A DNA stretch of 13,122 nucleotides from CAYOHP01 sp964403795 [NCBI: uncultured bacterium] (GTDB lineage Bacteria > Muiribacteriota > UBA6191 > CAZXTJ01): NCBI GenBank assembly GCA_964403795.1, contig CAYOHP010000166.1:1-13122 (forward strand). The letters are read 5' to 3'. Position 1 is the first letter of the stretch. Every line of letters begins with the position of its first letter. Of this stretch, positions 1 through 7,966 are shown one piece after another. A program made the translations under genes and the position numbers. The notes under the pieces were generated by a model. That model was not told the origin of the DNA and made no database searches. It worked only from the letters and a program-made list of their open reading frames with translations.

Positions 1-69
1 CGACGAGCCCGGAATTCCGCCGGGAGCCGGGTCGGGGAGCGGGACGGAGCCCCCTCCCCCACCCACGAC

Positions 70-1731
70 TTGAGCCGCGAGGATCGCCCGGTACCCGAGG
101 ACGGAGCCGAGTCGGCGGGTCCGGCCGCCGACGCGACCCTCACCCCCGGCACCACGGGTCCCTCCGGCCCTCCCGCCCCCGCCCAAGACCCGGTGCCCAC
201 CGACCGGACCGACCGGCAGGACCAGGACATGCGGGACGCCGGCCTGTTCACGATCCTGACCGGCGCCTCCCGGCTCCTGGGGCTGCTCCGGTCCTACGCC
301 ATGGCCCGGGTCCTGGGCGGCACCCTGGGAGCCGATGCCTTCTGGGCCGCCTTCAAACTGGTCAACTTCTTCCGTCTCTTCCTGGGCGAGGGTGCGGTGG
401 GCCACGCCCTGATGCCGGTGCTCCAGGACCTCGAGGTCAGGAACCGGTCCGAGGCCCGGGAGCTGGCCGCCCGGGCGGTCCGGCTGACCTTGCTCCTGTG
501 CCTGGTCCTGACGGGGGTGTTGCTGGTCTGCCTGGAGCCCTTGCTGCGGCTCTACGTTCCCGACCTGCCGGAGGCCGGCCACCGTCTGACCGCCCGGCTC
601 ACCTGGTGGATGAGCCCCTATCTCGCATGCATCGGGGTCGCCTCGGTCCTGATGACCCCGCTCCAGGCGCTCCGGGTCTTCCTTCCCACCGCCGCCCATC
701 CCCTGCTCTTCAACCTGGCGATCCTGGCCCTGGCCCTGGTCACCTCCTGGTTCCCGACCCCGACCATGGCGTTCGCGGCCGGGGTCGTCCTGGGGGGATT
801 CCTGCAGGCCGGCTGGCTGGCGTGGGCAGCGGCCCGCCGGGGCATCCCGCTCTTCCATCCAGGCCCCCTCGGGCTTCGAGATCCGCACCTGGGAGAGGTC
901 GTCCGACTCACCGTCCCCACCCTCGCAGGAGTCTTCCTGATGCGGGTGAACACCGTGATCGACGTCCGCTTCGCCAGCGGCCTTGCCACCGGCTCGCTCT
1001 CGTGCCTGAACTACGCCTTCCTCATCCACACCGCGGTGCTCGGGCTCACCGGAGTGGGGGTGGCCACGGTCTACTTCTCGGCCCTCGCCGAAGCCCACGC
1101 CCGGGGGGACGAGGCCGGCTTCGGGGTCGCCCTGCGAGACGGCCTGGGCCTGACCCTGGTGGTCGGGATGCCGATCACCGTCCTGGGCACGGTCTTCCCG
1201 GAGTCGCTGGCCGGCCTGTTCAAGGGGGGCGCCTTCGGGAACCGGGAAGTCGCCTTGACCGCCTCGGCGTTGGCCGGATACAGCCCCGGCCTGGCCCTCG
1301 GCGGGGTCTTCCAGCTCCTGTCCCGGGCGCTCTACGCCAAGAAGCTCCAGGGCGTGGTGGTGCGCGGCGGCATCGTGGCGGTGGCCGTGAACGTGGCCCT
1401 GGCCTACGCCTGGGTCGGACCCTACCAGGTGGGAGGCCTGGCCGCGGCGGCTTCGGTGGCGCTGCTGGTCCACGTCCTGTGGCTCGCATGGTCGTTGCGT
1501 CACGATCTGGTGCGGTGCGGTGCCGGTCTCCCGGCCGTCCGATTGACGCTTCTCTCGGTGCTGGCGGCCGTTCCTGTCGGTCTCCTGCCCGAAGCCGCCC
1601 GGACCTCGCCCCTGGTCGCCCCGCCTTTGCTCGGGGGCGTCTATCTGGCATTACTGTATGGAGGGGGCTTCCCGGAGAGCGCGCTTCTCACGAGGATGTT
1701 GACGCGCCGAGGACGCCGAGGTCCGCCTTAG
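70..1731 (+). CDS. murJ: MurJ-type lipid II flippase (MOP/MVF superfamily)
   Basis: Polytopic inner-membrane protein that moves lipid-linked peptidoglycan precursor (lipid II) to the periplasmic face. The family signature near residues 67-84 (SRLLGLLRSYAMARVLGG) is followed by the ADAFWAAFKL and FRLFLGEGAVGHALMPVL segments. Later conserved parts include the LNYAF loop, LFKGGAF near residue 383 and LLSRALYA near 417-424. Hydrophobic helices fill the rest, in keeping with the 14-helix MurJ fold. The start is uncertain. TTG at 70 gives 553 aa with a Pro/Ala/Asp-rich 53-residue leader, whereas ATG at 229 gives 500 aa, close to the usual length and N-terminus. The frame is also open from 70 back to base 1, so the gene could begin outside the window. 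No good ribosome site precedes 70 or 229; the GC-rich third positions of 70-228 fit coding. It is the first gene of an operon with rel. Confidence 0.9.
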   Translation: MSREDRPVPEDGAESAGPAADATLTPGTTGPSGPPAPAQDPVPTDRTDRQDQDMRDAGLFTILTGASRLLGLLRSYAMARVLGGTLGADAFWAAFKLVNFFRLFLGEGAVGHALMPVLQDLEVRNRSEARELAARAVRLTLLLCLVLTGVLLVCLEPLLRLYVPDLPEAGHRLTARLTWWMSPYLACIGVASVLMTPLQALRVFLPTAAHPLLFNLAILALALVTSWFPTPTMAFAAGVVLGGFLQAGWLAWAAARRGIPLFHPGPLGLRDPHLGEVVRLTVPTLAGVFLMRVNTVIDVRFASGLATGSLSCLNYAFLIHTAVLGLTGVGVATVYFSALAEAHARGDEAGFGVALRDGLGLTLVVGMPITVLGTVFPESLAGLFKGGAFGNREVALTASALAGYSPGLALGGVFQLLSRALYAKKLQGVVVRGGIVAVAVNVALAYAWVGPYQVGGLAAAASVALLVHVLWLAWSLRHDLVRCGAGLPAVRLTLLSVLAAVPVGLLPEAARTSPLVAPPLLGGVYLALLYGGGFPESALLTRMLTRRGRRGPP

Positions 1732-1744
1732 AGGAGGGCGGCCC

Positions 1745-4135
1745 ATGAGCCAGCCCGAACCCGAATCCGCAGACCGCCGCGCCCCACCGACCCAGCGGGA
1801 TCTCCTGCACCGCGTCCTCGACGAGAAGGACTTCGAGGCCATCCTCGGCGATGCCCAGCCCGGCCTCGACCGCGAGAAGATCCTGCGGGCGCTGGCCTAC
1901 GCCCGGGACGCCCACTGCGATCAGAAGCGCAAGAGCGGGGACCCCTACATCTCGCATCCCATGGGGGTGGCGGCCCTGCTGATCCAGGAGAACCTGGACA
2001 CCGACACCATCTGTGCCGCCCTGCTCCACGACACCGTCGAGGATTGCGGGACCACCCCCGAGGACCTGACCGAGCGGTTCGGCAAGACCGTCTCTGCCCT
2101 GGTCGACGGGGTCTCGAAGATCGGCAAGCTCCAGTTCGAGTCCAAGGCGGCAGCCCAGGCAGAGAACATCCGGAAGATGATGCTGGCGATGACCACCGAC
2201 CTCCGGGTCATCCTCATCAAGCTGGCGGATCGCCTCCATAACATCTCGACCCTCCAGCACATGCCGGTCGAGAAGCAGCAGAGGATCGCCCGGGAGACCC
2301 TCGAGATCTACGCCCCCCTGGCGCGGCGCCTGGGGATCTCCAAGATCCAGTGGGCCCTGGAGGACTCCTGCCTCCGGTACATGAATCCCAACGTCTACTT
2401 CGACCTGGTGCGCAAGGTGGCGCAGAAGCGGGCCTCGCGGGAGAAGTTCGTGGAGCTCCTCAAGGAGGAAGTCCAGAAGGCCCTGGTCGAGAACGGCATC
2501 GACGGGGTCGTGAAGGGCCGGCCCAAGAGCTTCTACTCGATCTACAAGAAGACCCTCGAGCACAACAAGAACCTGAACGAGGTCTACGACCTGGCCGGGA
2601 TCCGGATCCTGGTCTCCGAGGTCAAGGACTGCTACGCCGCCCTGGGGATCGTCCACAAGCAGTGGAAGCCGCTGCAGAACCGCTTCAAGGACTACATCGC
2701 GGTCCCCAAGTCGAACCTCTACCAGAGCCTCCACACCACCGTGATCCACCCCGAGGGCCAGGTCTTCGAGGTCCAGATCCGGACCCACGAGATGGACGAG
2801 CTCGCCGAGCGCGGCGTGGCCGCCCACTGGGTCTACAAGGAAGGACTGGATCCGCAGGAGGTCGCCAAGCGCAAGCTGACCTGGCTGAAGCAGATCGTCG
2901 GCTGGCACGAGGAGACCACCGACTCGGGCCAGTTCCTGGAGAACGTGAAGCTGGACCTGTTCCGCGACCAGGTCTACGTCTTCACCCCCAAGGGCACGGT
3001 GATCGAGATGCCCGCCGGGGCCACGGCCCTCGACTTCGCCTATCACATCCACACCGACGTGGGGCACAACTGCGTCGGGGTCCAGGTCGACGGTCGCATG
3101 ATCCCCCTGGACACTCCGCTCAAGAACGCCCAGGTCGTCTCGGTGCTCACCTCGAAGACCTCCCGGGGCCCGGGGCGGGACTGGTTGGAGATGGCCTTCA
3201 CCTCGAGGGCCAAGAACAAGATCCGCCAGTTCCTCCGCAAGCAGAACCGGGACGACTTCGTCGACAAGGGCGCCGAGCTCCTGGAAGCGGAGATCGAGAA
3301 GCGGTTGAAGGCGCTGCCCAAGGACCGGTCCCTGACGATTCCCCAGGTCCTGAAGCACGAGGACTTCCAGGCCGTGCTGGTGGCGGCCGGATACCCGGAA
3401 CTGCGGGATGCCCAGATCGCCATCGGGAGGGGTGACTGCCAGCCTTCCCAGCTCCTGTACAAGGTCGAGATCCTGAAGCCCCCGGAGGCCCCCCTCCAGG
3501 CCCAGGACGTGGTGTCCAAGCGACCGGCCGCGCCCCGACCGGCGGCTCCCGGAGGCGTCCTGGTCGGCGGGCAGGGCGACATGTTGGTCCGACTCTCGAA
3601 GTGCTGCAATCCGGTGATCGGCGACGAGATCCTCGGGTACATCACCCGGGGACGGGGTGTGTCGGTGCACCGCAGCGACTGCCCCAACGTCGAGAACCTT
3701 ACCGGGGACGAGGCCCGCCAGGTCGACGTCGGATGGGACGAGCGCTCGCTCCACGACAAGAGCGCCAGCTACCTGGCCGAGATCGAGGTCCAGACCAACG
3801 ACCAGCCCAACGTCCTCTCCCGGGTGACCAACGTCATCGCCAACTTCAAGATCAACATCCACTCGGCCGTGGCCAGGGTGAACAAGCAGGGCGTCGGCGT
3901 CCTGCGCTACGGCCTCGAGATCAAGGACGGGCTCCAGCTCGGGAACCTGCTCCGGACCATCGGGTCGCTGGCCGAGGTGCGGGAGGTCTACCGGGTCAAC
4001 CCGAGCAAGGTGGCGCCCCAGGCCAAGGGGCGTCAGCGCGGCAAGAAGGGCAAGAAGAAGGCGCGGGACGAGGACGAACCCCGCCCCTTCCGGCCCGGAC
4101 CCCGGGGACCCGACGACCCGAGCCGCATGATGTGA
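1745..4135 (+). CDS. rel: Bifunctional (p)ppGpp synthetase/hydrolase (RelA/SpoT homolog, long Rel)
   Basis: Cytosolic, ribosome-associated stringent-response enzyme that makes (p)ppGpp from ATP and GDP/GTP and degrades it. The HD hydrolase domain (about residues 45-195) keeps the metal and catalytic residues His71, His95-Asp96, Glu99-Asp100 and Asp162, so hydrolysis should be active. The synthetase domain (about 240-370) has YDLAGIR with Asp282, RFKD at 313-316 (the bifunctional form, not the ExDD of synthetase-only RelA) and EVQIRT with Glu342. TGS spans about 408-470, a helical region follows, a Cys-rich zinc-finger-like segment holds Cys620-Cys621, His642 and Cys646, and the ACT domain is about 675-752. 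The last 40 residues form a Lys/Arg-rich then Asp/Pro-rich tail beyond the usual ACT end. The start is fixed by AGGAGG at 1732-1737, seven bases before ATG and directly after the murJ stop. The length of 796 aa is slightly long for the family because of this tail. Confidence 0.97.
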   Translation: MSQPEPESADRRAPPTQRDLLHRVLDEKDFEAILGDAQPGLDREKILRALAYARDAHCDQKRKSGDPYISHPMGVAALLIQENLDTDTICAALLHDTVEDCGTTPEDLTERFGKTVSALVDGVSKIGKLQFESKAAAQAENIRKMMLAMTTDLRVILIKLADRLHNISTLQHMPVEKQQRIARETLEIYAPLARRLGISKIQWALEDSCLRYMNPNVYFDLVRKVAQKRASREKFVELLKEEVQKALVENGIDGVVKGRPKSFYSIYKKTLEHNKNLNEVYDLAGIRILVSEVKDCYAALGIVHKQWKPLQNRFKDYIAVPKSNLYQSLHTTVIHPEGQVFEVQIRTHEMDELAERGVAAHWVYKEGLDPQEVAKRKLTWLKQIVGWHEETTDSGQFLENVKLDLFRDQVYVFTPKGTVIEMPAGATALDFAYHIHTDVGHNCVGVQVDGRMIPLDTPLKNAQVVSVLTSKTSRGPGRDWLEMAFTSRAKNKIRQFLRKQNRDDFVDKGAELLEAEIEKRLKALPKDRSLTIPQVLKHEDFQAVLVAAGYPELRDAQIAIGRGDCQPSQLLYKVEILKPPEAPLQAQDVVSKRPAAPRPAAPGGVLVGGQGDMLVRLSKCCNPVIGDEILGYITRGRGVSVHRSDCPNVENLTGDEARQVDVGWDERSLHDKSASYLAEIEVQTNDQPNVLSRVTNVIANFKINIHSAVARVNKQGVGVLRYGLEIKDGLQLGNLLRTIGSLAEVREVYRVNPSKVAPQAKGRQRGKKGKKKARDEDEPRPFRPGPRGPDDPSRMM

Positions 4136-4143
4136 GGAGCGGG

Positions 4144-4518
4144 ATGAACTCGGGCGCGGCGGATCCGGAGAAGTTCGAACGGGTCTTCTCCATGCACTTC
4201 TCGAAGGTCTACCCCCTCTACCTGCAGAAGGCGGCGAAGAAGGGGCGGGAGGCACGGGAAGTCGACGAGGTCATCTGCTGGCTGACCGGCTACTCGCGGG
4301 AGCAGCTGGCGGCACAGATCGCCCGCCAGGTCGACATCAGAACCTTCTTCGGGGAGGCTCCCGGGTTGAATCCCGCCGCCGGGAAGATCACCGGCACCAT
4401 TTGCGGCGTCCGCATCGAGGAGATCGAGGATCCCCTGATGCGGCAGGTCCGCTATCTCGACAAGCTGGTCGACGAGCTGGCCAAGGGCCGGCCCATGGAG
4501 AAGATCCTGCGGAAGTAG
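4144..4518 (+). CDS. DUF2200 family protein
   Basis: A 124-aa soluble protein without signal peptide or membrane segment. I recognise it as DUF2200 from the conserved order [17 protein letters not shown] (about 19-35), [12 protein letters not shown] (41-52), [10 protein letters not shown], the [14 protein letters not shown] segment and the terminal [22 protein letters not shown]. The full domain is present at about the usual family length. The biochemical function of DUF2200 is not known to me and nothing here reveals it. The gene starts 8 nt after the rel stop; its GGAG ribosome site (4136-4139) abuts the rel TGA, which suggests translation coupled to rel. Placement as third gene after murJ and rel may be chance, since these small proteins are often found in varied contexts. 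A longer frame upstream overlaps rel out of frame and is a shadow. Confidence 0.93.
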   Translation: MNSGAADPEKFERVFSMHFSKVYPLYLQKAAKKGREAREVDEVICWLTGYSREQLAAQIARQVDIRTFFGEAPGLNPAAGKITGTICGVRIEEIEDPLMRQVRYLDKLVDELAKGRPMEKILRK

Positions 4519-4537
4519 GGGTCCTCCCGCCGCCACG

Positions 4538-4580
4538 AAAAAACGAACCCCCGGTCGGCGGGACCGGGGGTTCGCAGTTT
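4538..4580. terminator. Hairpin terminator between convergent genes, likely bidirectional
   Basis: A perfect 13-bp stem (4544-4556 with 4562-4574) has a 5-nt loop (GGCGG). Six A residues at 4538-4543 flank the left arm, so on the minus strand the hairpin is followed by cgTTTTTT-type sequence within a base or two: a classical Rho-independent terminator for the gene ending at 4661. On the plus strand the downstream run is only gcagttt, weaker, but the stem sits 26 nt past the DUF2200 stop and probably also ends the murJ-rel transcript. Confidence 0.85.
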
Positions 4581-4660
4581 GGCGGAAGGAACGGTCTGTT
4601 GGTCGGAGACTCTTCGAGTGTAGGGACGGGGCAGGAACCGTCAAGCCTCCGTGGAGAGAT

Positions 4661-6640
4661 TCACTTGATCCCGTAGGGATTCGAGTCGGAGGCATCGGCC
4701 CGGACCACCGGAGCGGCCGGGACCACCGGCACAGGGGCCGGGTCCGGGATCCGACCTTCGCACTCTGAGGGCGCCACCATCAGGCCGGCGGCCAGCCGGT
4801 CCAGCTCGGCGTTGGACCAGAGGCGACCGCCGAAGTCCTTGAGGGCCCGGTACTCGACCGAGTGCGCCCCGAAGTAGCGGAGCGTGTTGAGGGCGACCCG
4901 GTTGTACGAGTCCGGGAGCAGGTCCTCGGTGGCACTCCCGGACTCCTCCCGGGCTCGATCGCGCTGCTCGATCGAGTCCTGGACGTTGCCGAGCACCTTG
5001 CCCCACCAGGTGGCATTGCGCTGCTGGTTCCGGATCCACTGGCCCTTGACCCCGGCCTCTGCGAACCCGGCGGAGACCGCCACCGAGTCGGAGACCTCCT
5101 CGCCCTGCTTGGCCTTGGACAGCTCCCGGATCATCCCGGCCCGGGCCTCGTCTCCGGTCATCCCGTCCCGGATCCCCTGCTCCACCACGGCCGGGTCGAT
5201 CGAGCGGAAGATCTGCAGGAAGCGGGCGAAGTGGGCCCCACCGGGGGCGGTGCTGCCCGCCCGGGTGCGGGTGGCGCCGGCCTCGTCCATGCGGAGCACG
5301 CTTCGGGCGAGGAGCAGGCGGAGCCGGCCGGTCTCGTCGGCCTGGTCGTGCATCCGCAGCAGGGCGGCGGCCACGTAGATCTCGGTGGAGAGGACCTCGT
5401 CGAGGGTCAGTTCGGCGTTGTCCCGCAGGCCGGCCGGGGCGACCACATGCAGCTGGGATCCGTGCCGCTCGAGCAGCCGGCGGTGGTCCGGGTCGACCAG
5501 CGCCTGGCGAGAGGACCGCCAGCCCTTTTCGAAGGCGACCTGGGGATTGGTCCGACGCCACGGGCCGGTCCGGTCCTCGACCCGGGTCGCACTGCAGTCG
5601 CTGACCTGGACCGGCGCGGCGACCACGGGCTCGGGCCGGGTCGGAACCGGGGTCGGGGCCACCGGAGTCGGAGCCGGGGTCGGGCCCACCGGGGTCGGCG
5701 CAGGGGTCGGGGCCACCGGGGTCGGCGCAGGGGTCGGGGCCACGGGAGCCGGGGCGGGGGCGGGGGCGGGCGCCACCGGAGCCGGCTTGGGAGACCCCTT
5801 CGGGGCCGGCTTCGACACGACCGGCTTGCCAACCACCGGCTCGGGGCTCGGCGAGGGCCAGTCCCGGTCGGGATCGTTCCCGCCCTCGGATCCCGGAGCC
5901 TTGGCGACCCGGGGAGCCAACGGAGCGAACCGCCCCGCCGCCAGACCGGAGATCGCGGCCCGCACCGTCCCGTCCCCGGGCCGGTTCAAGCGATCGCCCC
6001 AAGACCCGCCCACCACCGGAGCCCCGGACCGCTCGCCCAGGGTCACGGTGCGCCGGTTCCCATCGTCGATCCGGTGGTCGGAGGAACCCGGCTCGACCTC
6101 GAAGCGATTCGGGTTGGCCGCCTTGAGGGCCGCCATGGTGGTCCGCTCCTGGATCGCCAGGGCGTGGAGGCTAGCCCCTCCGGCCGGCACCGTGAAGGTC
6201 CTGCCGCCGGGCAGGTTCAGGATCTCGCCGGGGGCCAGGCCGTAGCGCCCCTCGTCGGCCACCACCCGGACCGTCAGCTGGTCCACCCCGTTGGAGGCGG
6301 CCTCCAGCTGGAGCTGGGCACGGAAGCCGGGGTCCATCATCTGCTGGACGACCTTCCAGGTGTTGGACACGGTGTAGAGAGGCGTCCCACCGGCGCTGCC
6401 GTAGACGCCGAGGAGCAACTGCCTGGCGGCCTCGAGACCGGCGGGATCCAGGGAGATCCGGTGGGCCTTGCCGCCCACGAGGATCTCGAGGCCGACCGGC
6501 TGGCGGTCGGAGGCCGACCGGAAGAGTCCGGGGGGCTGGCTCATCGCGAAGCCGGACTGGCTCCCGAAGAGGGTCTCGGTCAGGAACACCACGGTCAGAC
6601 AAAGGGCCCGGGCCGACCGGACCTGCTTCTCGGGTCGCAT
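4661..6640 (-). CDS. Exported protein with LysM-like segment, Pro-rich repeats and unknown C-terminal domain
   Basis: I do not recognise a named family. ATG at 6640 is preferred over upstream in-frame starts because AGGTGGGAG lies just before it and it places a Sec signal peptide at the N-terminus (Arg/Lys-rich start, hydrophobic residues about 12-25, possible cleavage after Ala32). This gives 659 aa. Residues 50-145 form a mixed alpha/beta-looking region. Residues about 148-180 resemble a degenerate LysM module (FTVPAGGASLHALAIQERTT then AALKAANP), which would suggest peptidoglycan contact. Residues 205-260 look like linker, and 262-340 are Pro/Ala/Thr-rich, including four 9-residue VAPTPAPTP-type units, probably an extended spacer. 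Residues about 347-630 form a helical domain of unknown role. The mature protein has only two cysteines, Cys349 and Cys627, at the edges of that domain. It ends PYGIK, just before the convergent terminator. Location is probably periplasmic or cell-surface; function is unknown. Confidence 0.85.
   Translation of the reverse strand: MRPEKQVRSARALCLTVVFLTETLFGSQSGFAMSQPPGLFRSASDRQPVGLEILVGGKAHRISLDPAGLEAARQLLLGVYGSAGGTPLYTVSNTWKVVQQMMDPGFRAQLQLEAASNGVDQLTVRVVADEGRYGLAPGEILNLPGGRTFTVPAGGASLHALAIQERTTMAALKAANPNRFEVEPGSSDHRIDDGNRRTVTLGERSGAPVVGGSWGDRLNRPGDGTVRAAISGLAAGRFAPLAPRVAKAPGSEGGNDPDRDWPSPSPEPVVGKPVVSKPAPKGSPKPAPVAPAPAPAPAPVAPTPAPTPVAPTPAPTPVGPTPAPTPVAPTPVPTRPEPVVAAPVQVSDCSATRVEDRTGPWRRTNPQVAFEKGWRSSRQALVDPDHRRLLERHGSQLHVVAPAGLRDNAELTLDEVLSTEIYVAAALLRMHDQADETGRLRLLLARSVLRMDEAGATRTRAGSTAPGGAHFARFLQIFRSIDPAVVEQGIRDGMTGDEARAGMIRELSKAKQGEEVSDSVAVSAGFAEAGVKGQWIRNQQRNATWWGKVLGNVQDSIEQRDRAREESGSATEDLLPDSYNRVALNTLRYFGAHSVEYRALKDFGGRLWSNAELDRLAAGLMVAPSECEGRIPDPAPVPVVPAAPVVRADASDSNPYGIK
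5652..5759 (-). repeat. Four tandem 27-bp units encoding Pro-Thr-Ala nonapeptides
   Basis: Units start at 5652, 5679, 5706 and 5733 on the plus strand and differ at only a few bases; the outermost unit (5733) is the most diverged. Each encodes one VAPTPAPTP-like nonapeptide of the exported 659-aa protein. Less regular Pro/Ala coding continues on both sides (about 5620-5800). Such in-frame repeats can gain or lose units and so vary the spacer length. Confidence 0.8.
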
Positions 6641-6961
6641 CTCCCACCTGCCTTCCTGGGTCGGAACCCGTGATTGCAGGTTCGATGCCAAGCAGGACAT
6701 CGTGAGAGAGCTCCGCCAGGGATCAAGGTCTCGGGCCCCGTAGTCGAAGGCGCCGGGCGACGGTGAAGCACTCTGCTCCGGCCAGTTCGGAACCCAGGCC
6801 ACCTCCCTGGAGCCGAATGCGACATCTGTCCGGGGCAGTTCCGGCAGCCTGGCTCCGGGTACCCGGGCGAAGACGCGGCTCCCGGCCTTCCCCCGGAATC
6901 CGAAGGACCGGGCCTACCCAGGAGGGCGGACCCGGTCCCTCGGAGTCGGACGGTCAGCGGA
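6641..6961. other. Intergenic region, 321 bp, no gene seen
   Basis: This gap separates the two exported-protein genes on the minus strand. Reading frames that cross it lack a ribosome site, resemble no family and are GC-rich shadows. It should hold the leader and perhaps a promoter of the 659-aa gene, but no convincing -35/-10 pair was found on the minus strand. A hairpin lies near its high-coordinate end (6905-6938). Confidence 0.6.
6905..6938 (-). terminator. Possible hairpin downstream of the 284-aa gene
   Basis: GGACCGGG at 6905-6912 pairs perfectly with CCCGGTCC at 6931-6938 across an 18-nt loop. It lies about 24 nt after the stop of the minus-strand 284-aa gene, where a terminator would sit. 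There is no clear U-run after it (ttcggattcc on the minus strand), and a GC-rich genome gives such stems by chance, so termination is only a guess. Confidence 0.3.
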
Positions 6962-7816
6962 TCAGTTGCCGCCCATGGCGTCCCGCATCTTCTTCTCGAT
7001 CATGAGCTCGGCCCGCTTGCGCTGGGCGATCGGGCTGAAGCGGGTGATCCCGAGCTGGCCGTTGACCTCGGCCTCGATCTGGGCCCGGAGCGCCACCGGA
7101 TCGACCGGGGCGGCGGAGATCGCCTTGCTCATGTCGGGCATCTCGCCCTGGGACATCGACTGGCCCATGTCGCTCAGCATCCCCGCAGCCTCCTGGGCCT
7201 CGGCACCCTGCTGGGCACCCACGACCTTGGCGCCCTCGGCGGCGGCCTTGCCGAGGTGCTGGGCGATCCCCATGGCGGAGACCGGGGCACCGCCGGCACC
7301 GGCCTTGATGGAGGCCAGGACCTCCTCGGCCCGGGTCCGGGCGAGGTTGTTGGCGGCCGTCACCTTGTCGCGGGGGCTGAACTTGGTGATCCCCTGCTCG
7401 GCCATGATCTGCTCGCGGAGCTGGGCCTCGATGGAGGCTCGATCCCGGCCCTGGAACTGTCCCACGGAGATCCCCGAGGGCGTCTTCCAGTCGCCGAGAC
7501 CGGCGAGACCGGTCGGCTTCTGGCCGCCGATGGCCTGCTCGAGGGCGATGTGGGCGTTCATCTGGGCCATGCCCTTGCCGCCCATGGCTCCGGCACCGAA
7601 GCCTCCTCCCCCACCCTCGACCGCGCCCGCCACGACTCCGGCCACGTCCGCACCCACCGCGTTGGAGACGGCCTTGGCGGCCTCCTGCTTGGCCCGGCGC
7701 TTGGCTTCCTCCTTGGCCTTGTTCTTCGCGAAGTTCTTGAACATGCCCCCGAAGCCTCCGGCCTGGAGCCCCGGCACCAGCGCCAAGGCGAGGAGGAGAG
7801 ATCCGAACCGTCGCAT
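6962..7816 (-). CDS. Exported Ala/Gly-rich protein with duplicated GITxFSP module
   Basis: No named family is recognised. The 284-aa product begins with a clear Sec signal peptide (MRRFGSLLLALALVPGLQA, probable cleavage after Ala19; no lipobox cysteine). Residues 25-50 are a strongly basic, Lys/Ala-rich helix. Residues 51-80 are Ala/Val then Gly-rich (a run of Gly at 68-72). Two similar modules follow. Residues about 126-170 contain AQLREQIMAEQGITKFSP, and residues about 240-281 contain AQIEAEVNGQLGITRFSP; each continues into a charged helix rich in Arg, Ala and Glu. The stretch between them (about 175-235) is Ala/Gln/Met-rich. There are no cysteines. The start has a weak ribosome site (GGGATAGG) upstream. 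It lies 150 nt after the coiled-coil gene and 321 nt before the next exported-protein gene, both in the same direction. Role is unknown; a periplasmic or surface location is inferred from the signal peptide only. Confidence 0.85.
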   Translation of the reverse strand: MRRFGSLLLALALVPGLQAGGFGGMFKNFAKNKAKEEAKRRAKQEAAKAVSNAVGADVAGVVAGAVEGGGGGFGAGAMGGKGMAQMNAHIALEQAIGGQKPTGLAGLGDWKTPSGISVGQFQGRDRASIEAQLREQIMAEQGITKFSPRDKVTAANNLARTRAEEVLASIKAGAGGAPVSAMGIAQHLGKAAAEGAKVVGAQQGAEAQEAAGMLSDMGQSMSQGEMPDMSKAISAAPVDPVALRAQIEAEVNGQLGITRFSPIAQRKRAELMIEKKMRDAMGGN

Positions 7817-7933
7817 GCGACCTATCCCTTTCCGCGCATCTCGATGCGCCCAGGCCGACCGCGCGGCGGCCCGATCACTGGTTCGTGATCGTAGGCCAGG
7901 GAAGGTCGCGGAGGGAAGGCCGGGAGTGCGTCC

Positions 7934-7957
7934 CCGGGCCGACGGAACCGAGCCCGG
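7934..7957 (-). terminator. Weak hairpin after the coiled-coil gene
   Basis: CCGGGC at 7934-7939 can pair with GCCCGG at 7952-7957 around a 12-nt loop, starting about 10 nt beyond the stop codon of the 147-aa gene on the minus strand. No T-tract follows. It could be an intrinsic attenuator, a transcript-end stem or chance in GC-rich DNA. Confidence 0.25.
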
Positions 7958-7966
7958 CCCCCTGGA

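Noticed and set aside
1688-4255. 855-aa open frame on the minus strand opposite rel
   Set aside because: Its Val/Leu/Asp/Gly/His-rich sequence is the codon mirror of rel, it matches no family, and rel on the plus strand has all catalytic motifs. Stop-poor GC-rich DNA explains it.
4862-6673. 603-aa open frame on the plus strand opposite the exported 659-aa gene
   Set aside because: Gly/Arg/His-rich shadow with no ribosome site; the minus-strand frame has a signal peptide, a ribosome site and domain structure.
6660-6760. Possible minus-strand promoter boxes (TTGATC or TTGGCA) ahead of the 659-aa gene
   Set aside because: The -10 partners at suitable spacing (CGATGT, GGTTCC) match poorly; not distinguishable from chance.
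6641-6802. Longer 713-aa form of the exported protein starting at 6802
   Set aside because: The extra 54 residues would bury the signal peptide and lack a ribosome site; ATG at 6640 has both.
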